Origin: Hydractinia symbiolongicarpus
Lineage: Eukaryota; Cnidaria; Hydrozoa; Anthoathecata; Hydractiniidae
Direction: 5' to 3'
DNA: 64,000 bases
Assembly: GCF_029227915.1 (NCBI RefSeq)
Contig: NC_079875.1
Location: 18,655,001 to 18,719,000, forward strand
Part shown: positions 38,165-46,786 of the stretch, one piece after another
How the letters are laid out: each line of letters begins with the position of its first letter
Position numbering within the stretch: the stretch's first letter is position 1
The notes under the pieces: model-generated
What the model was told of the DNA's origin: nothing
Database searches by the model: none
Seen by the model: only the letters and a program-made list of their open reading frames with translations
Program-made: the position numbers and the translations under genes

Positions 38165-38423
38165 AGTAGTAGGAGGGAGTGAATTTAAGTAGGATTTCGC
38201 TCCTTTGACACCTTTACCCCGTCAAATCCCCGCTTCCACCTCCTCCAGCACCCCCTCCAAAAACCGGTAAATCCCGAATTCCCCGAATCCGACAAATCCG
38301 ACAATTCCGGAAATACCAATAAAATCTCGCGCATGTGCAATAGCGACTAGCGGGAATAATGCTGACATCAACAAAATTTCGAGCATGCGCATTTGAGTAG
38401 GGGAGAGTCCATAGAGTTGTGAC
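38165..38423 (+). repeat. Polinton left terminal inverted repeat
   Basis: Starts AGTAGTAGGAGGGAGTGA and runs through TTTCGCTCCTTTGACACC, a TCCGACAA-rich stretch and GCTGACATCAACAAAA, all of which recur inverted at the right end. Contains GAGCATGCGCA motifs. Confidence 0.88.
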
Positions 38424-38455
38424 CGTGCTAGTTGAGGCTAGAATGTAATATAAAC

Positions 38456-38724
38456 ATGAGTCGATATCATGAGAATGCAGCTCACGACAATTTCAAGACC
38501 CGGCCAATGTGCGCTATGATAGGAAATAAGGATACCGCGATTTTCGAGTTTGTTCTGGACCATTTCAATGCACAAGAAATGTGCACCATGGCGGTTGAAT
38601 GGGCGCCCTTGGCGCTCCAGACCATATCGAGACGCGAAAAATGTGTGCCAAGCTGCTCTGCTCGTCCTGCTATCAGGAGTGCATCATGTATAATGGTGGT
38701 AGCTGTCCTTGTACTAAACCCTAG
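38456..38724 (+). pseudogene. Polinton gene 1, repeat-containing N-terminus, broken
   Basis: Opens with ATG at 38456 just inside the left TIR. Two similar units, HDNFKTRPMC and LDHFNAQEMC, lie about 25 residues apart and resemble the DUF4116-type repeats seen in some large DNA viruses and Polintons. Near 38640 the reading frame changes; the following frame is Cys-rich (CSSC, then SCPC) like a zinc site and ends at TAG 38722-38724. That same frame continues, past a TAA at about 38746, into the next entry, so both may once have been one gene. Function unknown. Confidence 0.4.
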
Positions 38725-38748
38725 TTGAAGTCTAGTATCCACAAATAA

Positions 38749-39364
38749 AAAAGGATTTTCAAATTCGGTGACGAGGCTGTTAAATCAAGGGAATTTTACG
38801 CCAAAGCGAAACCATTAAATATTGAAGAAGTAAACGTTGAAAATATCATGCTAAGCGATCCTATTCCAGCAAACAAGGGCAAAGATGAACGCTTCGTGAT
38901 TGCCTATAAAAATAGCGACAAACTAGCTCCTTTTCTGATCAAGAAACCCAAAAAGATCCATTCCAATGGTGCCTCGCGTTACTCGGAGGCTAGCGCACTC
39001 ACCATGTCATTTGATCTCATCTACCACCCCGAGTGGACAGAAAAATATGAAGAAATACTGTTTAAGGTGGAGTCCCGCGAGGGTTATTGCTTCACTACTA
39101 CTTCCTTGAAAGAGCGGTATCTCAATGCCAAGCTGAAGGAGTGGGAGGGTAAATTCAAGACCAATTTCCACAAGAAAAAGGTACGGGAGGACAGCTGCGA
39201 GTGCAAGGCCATCATCAAGCCCGCCAGCATCTATAAGCAAGGCGAGAACTATTATCTCCAGACATACCTCGAAGAGTGCAGGTATAAGGATGTATGGTGC
39301 CTCATACCTTAGCGACTCTGACTCCGATGATGATGATGATGAGAGCTTCATCGTACTAGACTAG
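38749..39364 (+). pseudogene. Polinton conserved protein with acidic tail, frameshifted
   Basis: Open from about 38749 (after a stop) to 39312 in one frame; the first ATG in frame is 38848. It has a compact, charged, basic-rich body (FLIKKPKKIHS, LTMSFDLIYHP) of the kind that is common in Polintons but functionally uncharacterised. The frame ends at 39312, but the next frame runs from about 39290 to 39364 and encodes SDSDSDDDDDESFIVLD, a strongly acidic tail. A basic body with an acidic tail recalls single-stranded DNA-binding proteins, but that is only an inference. The break between body and tail shows decay or a sequencing error. Confidence 0.45.
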
Positions 39365-39373
39365 ATGTGAGAG

Positions 39374-39404
39374 GTTTTGGTGTGTTGATCTAACACATCA
39401 AAAC
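39374..39404. terminator. hairpin between Polinton genes
   Basis: GTTTTGGTGTGTT and AACACATCAAAAC pair over 12 of 13 bases around a 5-base loop, directly after the acidic-tail gene and 5 bases before the next ATG. Confidence 0.5.
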
Positions 39405-39408
39405 AAAC

Positions 39409-39685
39409 ATGAACGTTCCCGCCTTGAAAAAAGAAGCGAAAGCACTAAAGATCCGTAACTACTCAACTATGAATAGGGGTCCTCTTCTCGAAGCCATCCG
39501 AAAGGTCCAGTACAAGTCCGTTTCGACACAGACAGACTGTCCCTATTGCGACATTTGCGTCAGGCTCGCTTGGCAGAAAAATCTCTATATATTCGAGACA
39601 GCTCTCTGAAAAGCAGCGACGTGTTGTATATGATGGTGGTCTTATCATCGACTATGATACCAGAGAAGTGCTTAAAATCGTCTAG
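39409..39685 (+). pseudogene. small SAP-like Polinton protein, frameshifted
   Basis: The start at 39409 gives a helical, basic N-terminus (LKKEAKALKIRNYSTMN...LLEAI) resembling the SAP or Rho-N type DNA-binding helix pair, then a CPYCDIC cysteine cluster. The first frame stops at 39609. The reading frame that begins near 39580 stays open to TAG 39683-39685 and ends in DYDTREVLKIV, so there is a frame break around 39580-39600. A DNA- or RNA-binding role is a guess from the N-terminus. Confidence 0.4.
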
Positions 39686-39706
39686 TATGTAATCAACACA
39701 CTAGAC
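39680..39706. terminator. hairpin at convergent gene ends
   Basis: GTCTAGTATGT and ACACACTAGAC pair over 10 of 11 bases around the loop AATCA. The plus-strand stop codon (39683-39685) and the first base of the minus-strand stop codon (39706-39708) lie within the stem. Confidence 0.55.
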
Positions 39707-40377
39707 TATGAATAAGCAGGCGGCTCCTCTAAGTACCGCTGACATACTGCGCAGATTGAAGTTTTTTTCAGAAGCTCGTCCTTGGCCTCTTCACGCCCTT
39801 GCGGGACAAACTGCATACGTTCCCGTTCATTGATCGAGTCCTCGATTTTGCGTGTTCGTTGTCTGATCTGATCCTTCAATGCCATATATTTTTGCTTCTC
39901 CTGCATGATTAGGCTGAACTCGTAGTCGCTAATCACACCATTCTCCACAGCTCTCGAGATCAAGTCAACGATAGAGTTGAGTTTTGTCTCTCCCAATAAT
40001 CTGATGCTCTCGTGCTTTTTACTCTTGACACCTACCCTCTTCCCGGCGTCCCGTAGACCCGCTTGCCCCAACCCTACGGCAATCGTAATTCCACCCATAG
40101 CCACGGCTAGTGGTACACCGATGCCCGAGATTATACTACCAATACCAACGCCGGAAGTTATCACACTTACTGCTAGCAACCCGTGGTCGCAGAAGCGTAC
40201 CCACGTACCATGCATCTTGAACTTTTTGGCGAGCTTGTCATGCTCTTTAATCTCAGCGCGCAAGTGTTGATCCACTTCGTCGATTTTCTTCAGTCTGTAG
40301 GCTTGCGAAGTATCCTCCTGTGTACCCTCTGGAGGTGCAGAAGGTAAGCTCGGGTAAAGCTTAGCAATGTCAGTCAT
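39706..40377 (-). CDS. Polinton membrane protein with late-domain motifs
   Basis: An intact 223-codon gene. The N-terminus reads KLYPSLPSAPP: LYPSL (residues 7-11) fits the ALIX-binding LYPxL motif and PSAP (12-15) fits the TSG101-binding motif. The last residues are PPAYS, and PPAY fits the PPxY motif for NEDD4-type ligases. The middle (about residues 66-108) is a long Gly-rich hydrophobic stretch with repeated GxxxG-like spacing, a membrane or membrane-disrupting segment. Coiled-coil-like charged helices follow, then a CxxC. Only 2 bp separate its start from the stop of the next minus-strand gene, so both are probably co-transcribed. Function is unknown; release or entry through membranes is inferred from the motifs. 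Confidence 0.7.
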   Translation of the reverse strand: MTDIAKLYPSLPSAPPEGTQEDTSQAYRLKKIDEVDQHLRAEIKEHDKLAKKFKMHGTWVRFCDHGLLAVSVITSGVGIGSIISGIGVPLAVAMGGITIAVGLGQAGLRDAGKRVGVKSKKHESIRLLGETKLNSIVDLISRAVENGVISDYEFSLIMQEKQKYMALKDQIRQRTRKIEDSINERERMQFVPQGREEAKDELLKKTSICAVCQRYLEEPPAYS

Positions 40378-40379
40378 AT

Positions 40380-41051
40380 TTATTCTATAAGCAAGTGCAT
40401 CGTTATTCCCACGAACGAAACGTTCTTATCGTGGTGATACTCGTCTGTCAGCATGAACTTGAGACGATCGGTGGAGCCTTTCAAGGGAAGGTAGATTGGA
40501 GTGTCAAAACTCCATGTCACCATATCCCCCAAGCGTTTAGCTCTTTGGTAGGAAGCATGGCCACTATCTTGGATTTTTTTCCGTTAGGCAGGCAATCATC
40601 TTCATCGAGCTGGGGGCAAACAAGTCTCAGCCGCTGGTAGACGTCAGTCTTGCAAAGGGCATCATAATCGCCTTTGGTATAGTACTTTTTCTTTGGATCA
40701 TAGGGTAGACCTAAGAGCTCTTGCAGTTGTTGATGAATCACCACAGTGAACCCCTCGTTGACACGAAGTCTACAGAGTCCATTTTTGAGGACAAACAGCT
40801 GGATCCTGTCCCCTGCCTGACTGTTCACTATGCTTGCGAGATCCTCGATCTTATAGAGACCGTTCATGATCTCGATCCTCCGGAGCACATCCGTGGATCC
40901 TTCCTTGCGGATGGTAAAGCCAGTGTAGCCGTAGATGTTCAACCATGTAAGTCGAATACTAATAGATTTTAAAGCAATATTCGTGTCCTCCCCTAGGTAG
41001 TTCTCGAATATCGTAGGGTTCTCTATATCTGTTATATACAGCTGTCTCATG
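40380..41051 (-). pseudogene. candidate minor capsid (penton-like) protein, frameshifted
   Basis: The likely start is ATG at 41051, although the frame stays open a little further upstream. The protein is mostly beta-strand-like with many short hydrophobic segments (LFVLKNGLCRLRV, FTVVIHQQLQELLGLPYDP). The frame ends at 40517, but the neighbouring frame is open to TAA 40380-40382 and continues the same style of sequence; the switch lies at a run of five C bases, 40526-40530. Size and neighbours, next to other virion-type genes, make a minor capsid protein plausible, but I cannot prove the fold. Its start codon is 14 bp from that of the divergent plus-strand gene. Confidence 0.45.
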
Positions 41052-41065
41052 TTTTTTAAGAAAAG

Positions 41066-42212
41066 ATGAGCATTTACTCGTATAACCCGAGAGCAAAGTA
41101 TACCCCTACACATGGGAGATAGCTAGAGAGACTCAAGGGCGAAGTCCTCTCAACGCAGGACATCGTTATTGACGCAAAGGGGTCCTCGTTTACGGTAAAA
41201 TTCCCAGACATCTTCGTCGACTACGAATTCCACTCTGGGGCGGTGTTGAATACCTGGCAAAGCCACCCTTTCAGCCTCTGGTCCACTCAGCTCAATTTTG
41301 CCACATACTGCGCAACTTCAGCTTGCGGCATTTCTATGCAGCATCTAACCACATGTGTACCTCTTGTTCGCTCCGTTTACCGGTTCCACGCCTACTTCCA
41401 GATTCATAAAATCCTTCAAGATCTTGACATTTCTCTACCGGGTTCTGATAGATTCCGCCGTCTCAACAACCCCTTCAACAACCAAAAGTTCCAGCAATTA
41501 GCACGTGAATTTGGGGTAAGCGACACCGAGAGCGAGTGGAGGAATGAAACCCTCTTCAGTAGCTGGCAAGCTATTCGTAAAGACTACCCCGGCAGCAGCC
41601 CTAGTTATTTCGATAAGGATTCATGGAGTCGATTTATTCTCGAAACCTCTCAAGGTCTCACGCGTAGGTATAGAGAAACTTTCCGAAAGTGTAAGATTTT
41701 ACGCTTACCTCATACTTCAGAGCCAAGCTAACGCGAGGTCCAACATCATAGGCAATCAAGGCAGTTCGATCGATGCGCAGCGCTTGTATTTGACGACTTT
41801 TGAGGATCTGATCCTCCGGCCTAGTGACACGGGTGAGGAAATAAGGCGATTCCAAAATGTGCTCAAGTACGCGCGGTCCAAGTTTGACTTCTCGGTTGCT
41901 CACGGTGTCTACATGGTCCCTAGCGATATGAGCCTTCATATAGGGAATGTCGTGAATTTCACGAACAAGGTACTCATCAGCAAGGAGTACTTCTCGATTG
42001 GTGTTAACCCGCAGATTAACGCTAGCCTTGCCAAGGGGGTGGTTAACCAACCCCTTAGAAGGATCTCGCAGTCGACGAAACGTCAAGTACCAAGTCATGA
42101 AACGGGTGGGGGTGCCACCCCGATCAGGTCTGCGGATGTTCATGAGAATACCAAGGCTACCGTTATCATGGTGGGCGTAGGACTGATCTTATCGTATATA
42201 TGGTTAAAATAG
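41066..42212 (+). pseudogene. Polinton conserved virion-type protein, broken
   Basis: Starts at ATG 41066. There is an in-frame TAG at 41120-41122 and a frame change between about 41640 and 41700. The first part includes FTVKFPDIFVDYEFHSGA and VRSVYRFHAYFQIHKILQDL; the second includes LQSQANARSNIIGNQGSS and DAQRLYLTTFEDLIL. The C-terminus has one hydrophobic segment (ATVIMVGVGLILSYIWL), a probable membrane anchor. The layout is one I associate with a conserved Polinton structural gene, but its function is unknown. Confidence 0.5.
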
Positions 42213-42224
42213 GGGCCCAGTACA

Positions 42225-42254
42225 TTCTGGTAATCATCTAGATGATTACCAGAA
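42225..42254. terminator. perfect 30-bp palindrome at convergent gene ends
   Basis: TTCTGGTAATCATCT is followed directly by its exact inverse AGATGATTACCAGAA. It sits between the plus-strand stop at 42212 and the minus-strand stop at 42265. Confidence 0.6.
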
Positions 42255-42264
42255 CGCTTACCAC

Positions 42265-43580
42265 TCAGTGCGATTTGCCCTTACTCCTCCTGTTACCCAT
42301 ATAAGCCACAAAAATACCTACGGCGGCTAGCGCCATGTACAAGTGCTTTGCCGCGAACTCGACAACTCTCGCTGTAACTCTGAAAAAGAACGACACCACG
42401 CTGCCAATAATACCTGGTAACGCTGCACCTGCTTTGCCTGCTAGGTACTTCAAGAACTTTCCGAGTCTTTCAAGCTGTTTTTGCACGAAACCCTTCGCGC
42501 CGGCACTTCCTCCAGTGACGGCGAGCACGATGGTAGAGATCAGCAAGGCCACAGCCCAGACAATACTAGCTATGTTCAAGCCTTGTTCCTTGGACAAGAT
42601 CTTGAGCTTTTCCTGCAGTGATGTGTCATCCCCAGCAATCTTCATCAGAGTCTCTTTGATAATCTTCAGCTGGCTTTGAATCTCGGAGGAAAATACACCG
42701 TGTTGCTCTCGTAGGGCTTTCTTCTCATCCCACAGTTTCTTTAACTCTTCCCTAGCTTGCTTAATGTCTTCATCCCAGACAGTTTTCTGTTCTTCGGTTA
42801 CTTCAGGCGTCTTCTTCTTTCTCTCGAGCTTGTTCACCTTTTTTTGTGCTTTGTCAATCTGACTATTTCTCACGAGTATCTTGTTTTCCAACATCCTCAG
42901 CTGGCCACGGATCGTTCGAACCCCGAGGTCGAGTCCTCTTCTCTCGCGATCCACGAATATCTCGCTTCCTCCAAACGAAATATCTCTAATCAAGCTCTTC
43001 GTCTCGTCGAGTACTTTCCCGAGCAGTGGCTCCATATCGAAAGTGCCACCCTTTGCCTCGATCTGCTCCGCATTGTTCAAGATCCTCCCCGCCGTTGCCG
43101 CGATAGGTTTAATATAGCCTTCGAACCCCATACGCCCCAGGCGATTCTTTGGGTGTAGCATCCTCAGCAGCATCGGGCCAATAATTCTAAATTCACCATT
43201 GTCTTCCCTTGTGAGTCTTACATCATCGAAAAAAAGCTGGTTATTGTCCAGCTTAAAAACGTCGTAAGGTATCGCATCTAGCTTCGGCACCATCTTCAAC
43301 CCCACCACAAGATGTTTGTAAAAGCTAACAACCCTCAACCTTTTCAGCCTCTCCAATTGACTTAGCGTGGTGTCGTCTCCTTCTTTATTCAGCAACCTTT
43401 GCAACCATTCCGGTTGACTTAGCGTGGTGTCTGTCTCAGTGCTGGACCGTGGTAAGCCTCTTCCATACTCGGAACCTCGGGCATACTGATAGATCCCTCC
43501 GCAGACTGCGCCGTCATGTCTTCCGTCTGCGTAAACAAAGTCCCTTCATCGTCTCCTTTATATATTGGATCAATCGGCAT
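42265..43580 (-). pseudogene. Polinton coiled-coil membrane protein, frameshifted
   Basis: The main frame (42265-43404, 379 codons) has a long Lys/Glu-rich coiled coil around residues 165-270 and two or three hydrophobic segments at the C-terminus (IASIVWAVALLISTIVLAV, then LYMALAAVGIFVAYM) before a basic tail. Upstream, a different frame starts at ATG 43578-43580 with MPIDPIY and stops near 43428, so a frameshift around 43420 separates the true N-terminus from the body. A DTTLSQ-like block occurs twice near the join. Probably a virion membrane or scaffold protein; the function is not known. Confidence 0.5.
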
Positions 43581-43609
43581 TTATTCAACCCGCAAATCCC
43601 TACTAATAA
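43581..43609. promoter_or_regulatory. 29-bp divergent promoter gap
   Basis: Start codons of the coiled-coil gene (43580, minus) and the capsid gene (43610, plus) are separated by only 29 bp, so both must be driven from this gap or from inside the coding regions. Confidence 0.4.
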
Positions 43610-44232
43610 ATGTACGGAAGTAAGCTAGATCCGTATAAGGAATTAAAGACTATGCTAGCAATGAAGGGCAAGAAGCAGCGTGTCAAGGTCTCGCATATCC
43701 CTAGCACGATCAACCAGAACGAATACTTGAATGTCCACGTCCCAAACATGGGACAGAATGATGTAATTTTCCCTGGCTCTCTCAAACTTCTCTTTGACCT
43801 GGAGTTTACTGGCTACAACACCAAACGTACCATCGTCAGCAACATCGGCAAGGCCCTGGTTCAAAACCTTCGCATAAATCTGAACAGGCATGAGATACAG
43901 AACATCAGCGACTATAACGTGATCGGAGTATATAGGGACTTGTGGCTCCCAAAAATTGACCGTGAGAACAACTTGATTCTAGAAGGCATAAATCCCAAAG
44001 ATAGTACTATCAGAGCCCTCTAAGTGAAGGCTAGCGACCATAACAAAAGTTTGCTATCCCCATTGGTAAATTCGAACTCACGAGGGATCTGCCATTCTAT
44101 CAAGCAGGGCTACACGATAGGCTACAGTTCGTACTGCACTTCGCACCATACGGCGACGTCATAAAAGGTGCTAGTACGCCTGCTTCAGGGTCTACCCCAG
44201 CAAAGCCAGCTGATGGCGGTTATAAAATAAGT
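43610..44232 (+). pseudogene. major capsid protein, 5' fragment
   Basis: Reads MYGSKLDPYKELK at the start and contains HVPNMGQNDVIFPGSLKLLF and YNVIGVYRDLWLP, the pattern I associate with the first jelly roll of Polinton double-jelly-roll capsid proteins. The first frame stops at 44023. A second frame from about 44060 carries FELTRDLPFYQAGLHDRL and FAPYGDVIKGA, also capsid-like. After about 44232 the sequence changes without a break into Cys/His repeats of an HNH gene. So most of the roughly 600-residue capsid protein is missing. Confidence 0.65.
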
Positions 44233-44412
44233 AAGGACTGTGGAGGTGTAGCCATATGCATCGAGCATGGTAGCCAAAGATCACAGTGTAAAGACTGTGG
44301 AGATGGAGGTAAATGCATCGAGCATGGTAGGCAAAGATCAAAGTGTAAAGACTGTGGAGGTGGAGGAATATGCATCGAGCATGGTAGGCGAAGATCCGAG
44401 TGCAAAGACTGC
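44233..44412 (+). repeat. 57-bp coding tandem repeat (Cys/His units)
   Basis: Three units of 57 bp plus a short fourth. Each encodes a 19-residue module with spacing KDCG-x4-CIEHG-x2-RS-x-C, which looks like a zinc-binding knuckle. Confidence 0.85.
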
Positions 44413-44732
44413 AACCCTCTGGGGCATCTCGCTCATATTGTACGCTGCAGAACATGTCATGCTCTAAATGACAATAAGGAACTAAGCTCCCAAGAATATC
44501 TGGGGCGCAATGTCGCGACGCTGCGGGCACATATCGAGGCTCAGTTTTCAGACGGTATGACCTGGGACAATTATGGGGAGTGGCATATTGACCATAAGGT
44601 GCCGCTACAATATCGAGAAAATGGAGATGTTCCATCGCTTGTCGGGGTTGGTAGGAGTTGCACTACACCAATACCCAACCCATGTGGGCAAGTGAGAACA
44701 TTGCAAAAGGCAACCGTTTTGTCTCAAGATAA
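44413..44732 (+). pseudogene. HNH nuclease-like domain, frame broken
   Basis: Continues in frame from the Cys/His repeats. It contains a CRTC zinc pair and the block WDNYGEWHIDHKVPLQYRENG-like core (DH pair of an HNH nuclease). Near 44640 the frame changes; the end in another frame reads LHYTNTQPMWASENI and stops at about 44732. The same core occurs in the HNH gene at 50935-51411, so one element carries two versions. The next gene starts 3 bp later. Confidence 0.55.
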
Positions 44733-44734
44733 AC

Positions 44735-46782
44735 ATGGCGACCTTGGCAATTATGGCGGGAGGGGCGTTGATCAACGCCCTAGCATTCTCGGGGAGTAAC
44801 TATCTGTTCAGTAAACTGTCGGGCCACGGTGAAGAAGAGAGGAAGCGTCATGACAAAGCTATCGAATAACTCCAAGCAGCTCAAGCACAGTGGGTGCGCG
44901 AGCGGCAGGGAAAAATCGATTGGTACAACAAGCAACGAGAGCTTAAGCGTCAATTATTATTATTATTATTTAAAAATGTTTATACAGGATAAAAACTTCA
45001 GTTGTAAAAACTAAATGTTTGTCCTGCGTTAATGTGTATGTGCGTATGTGTCGAAATTAGTAAAAAATTAGCAAAATATATATATTTATATATAAATTAT
45101 CAGTTAAAATAAAAATTCAAGTTTGAATAAGTAAGGAAAAGGGGACTTTCGGAAAAATTGAAAAGAAAATCAAAAGCACCACAGATGATTAAGAAAAAAG
45201 TGGACTGCCCAGAAAGAGTCAGGCTAAGTAAAATATTAACAGACACAAAAAACTTCAAAAATAATGATCATTTAACAAACTCTTAAATCCTTAAATATTT
45301 TCTTCGCGTTTTATATGCGAAGTGAGCTCATTATATAATTTTGCTCCAAAATAATAAAATGACTTCTTTGCTGCTGAAAGTTTAACTTTAGGAAGTTTTA
45401 CTGAGGTATTCGAGCTTCTTGTGTTTACTTGGTGATTGATCTTTTCAAAGTAGTTTTCGAAGTTAGCACAAACATTTCCATCCAAACACTTCCTCACAAA
45501 CATGCACGACTGTTTCAACATCTCGCTGTAAATATACTGAATTTTAACTTTGTGATCACCGACAATGCGTCTTGCTCGATTTGTAAGGGATTGCAGTTTG
45601 TCAATTTGACTATTGGTGAGATCAAAATGAACTATCGAACAGTAAGTAAAAACAGGTAGAATCATCAACCGATAGATCATTCTAGCTACTTTTGAAGTGA
45701 TGTTAGGTCTAATTCTTTCAAGCAGTCTAATTCTCCAACTGGGTTTTTTGTATGATTTATCAAACTGCTGGCTGAAGTTTAGTGTATTGTCAAATAAAAT
45801 TTCTAGATATGTGTAAGAGTCAACATGGTTGATTTAAGTGTCTCTATAATTAACAGTGAAGTCGTCAGTATTTAGCGATAAACGTTTAGCTGTTCCAATA
45901 AGCATGACTTCAGTTTTACCCTTTCTTATATTGATTATAAGTTCATTTAAATCTAAGTATGAAGATATATTTGAAAGTTTCGAGTGTGAAAAGTAGACAA
46001 CAGTGTCATCTGCGTATTTTATCACTCTACAATTTTCTAATACGTCAGGCAGATCGTTGAGAAATATTACGAATAACAATGGCCCAAAAATTGAGCCTTG
46101 TGGAACACCGGCATTGAAGATGATAAGCTGTTCTTTATTGACACAAACTGATGTCTCTGAAAGAGATAATCAGTGAACCATGACAGTTCTTTGAAGTTTT
46201 TGCAATAAAACAGCATGACTTATAGTGTCGAACGCTTTAGTTAAGTCAATAAATACAGCTCCCGTTAACTTTCCATTATCAACTTCCTTTCTGATGTTGT
46301 CAACAAACAATGTCGCCGCGGTCAATGTAGACCTATTTGATCGATATCCAAATTGAGACTCCGATAAGAGTTTGTTGGCTTCGAGATATCCGCTTAGCTG
46401 GTTATGGACTGCCTTTTCGAGTACTTTTGAGAGGGCTGGTAAAACAGAAATCGGTCGGTAACTGTCTGGTTTGTTAATATCACCTGACTTATAGACAGGC
46501 GTTATTTTAGCTGATTTCCAGATATATGGTACTTGTCCAGTTCTCATTGATAAATTGATGATGTGGCATAGTAGTTTGCCGATGACATGTGCACAAGCCG
46601 GGGAGAGTCTTAAAGAGTTAGACGAAGGCATGAAAGTGTATTATATCGCGACGATCGAAAAAGCTCCCAAGCTCTCCGACTACTATATGCCTTCCAAGCA
46701 ACAACAAGACGGTGAATTGACGTTTATCGTTGGATCCTCGGCCCTGCTTGGTTTTGCGGCGTACAAGTATTTTGACAAGTAA
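44735..46782 (+). pseudogene. small Polinton membrane protein split by a LINE
   Basis: The 5' part (44735-44953) starts with a hydrophobic segment (MATLAIMAGGALINALAF), then charged helix (GHGEEERKRHDKAIE), with a TAA at 44867-44869. After the LINE insertion, the 3' part resumes at about 46612 in the same style (KLSDYYMPSKQQQDG) and ends in a hydrophobic segment (LTFIVGSSALLGFAAYKYF) at 46782. Both halves are in the same orientation and in the expected order, so this was one gene. Function unknown; probably membrane-bound at both ends. Confidence 0.6.
44954..46610 (-). mobile_element. 5'-truncated LINE inserted in the Polinton
   Basis: Minus-strand reverse transcriptase in pieces: 46170-46631 (PDSYRPISVLPALSKVLEKA, AVFIDLTKAFDT), 45834-46079 (RVIKYADDTVVYF, the catalytic YADD box) and 45291-45680 (C-terminal). 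The 3' end on the left is a (TAA)n-type tail, seen as TTATTATTATTATTATT at 44954-44970, as in I or CR1-like non-LTR elements. The copy starts inside the reverse transcriptase, so it is 5'-truncated, and it has frameshifts. It is younger than the Polinton it interrupts. A relative is at 63485-64000. Confidence 0.85.
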
Positions 46783-46786
46783 TAAA

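Noticed and set aside
42335-43158. Long plus-strand frames
   Set aside because: Shadows of the minus-strand coiled-coil gene, whose composition and membrane segments make biological sense.
44192-44635. 147-codon minus-strand frame with repeated HSLYT...AYHARCI units
   Set aside because: It is the antisense shadow of the 57-bp coding repeats; the plus strand has the Cys/His knuckles and HNH core.
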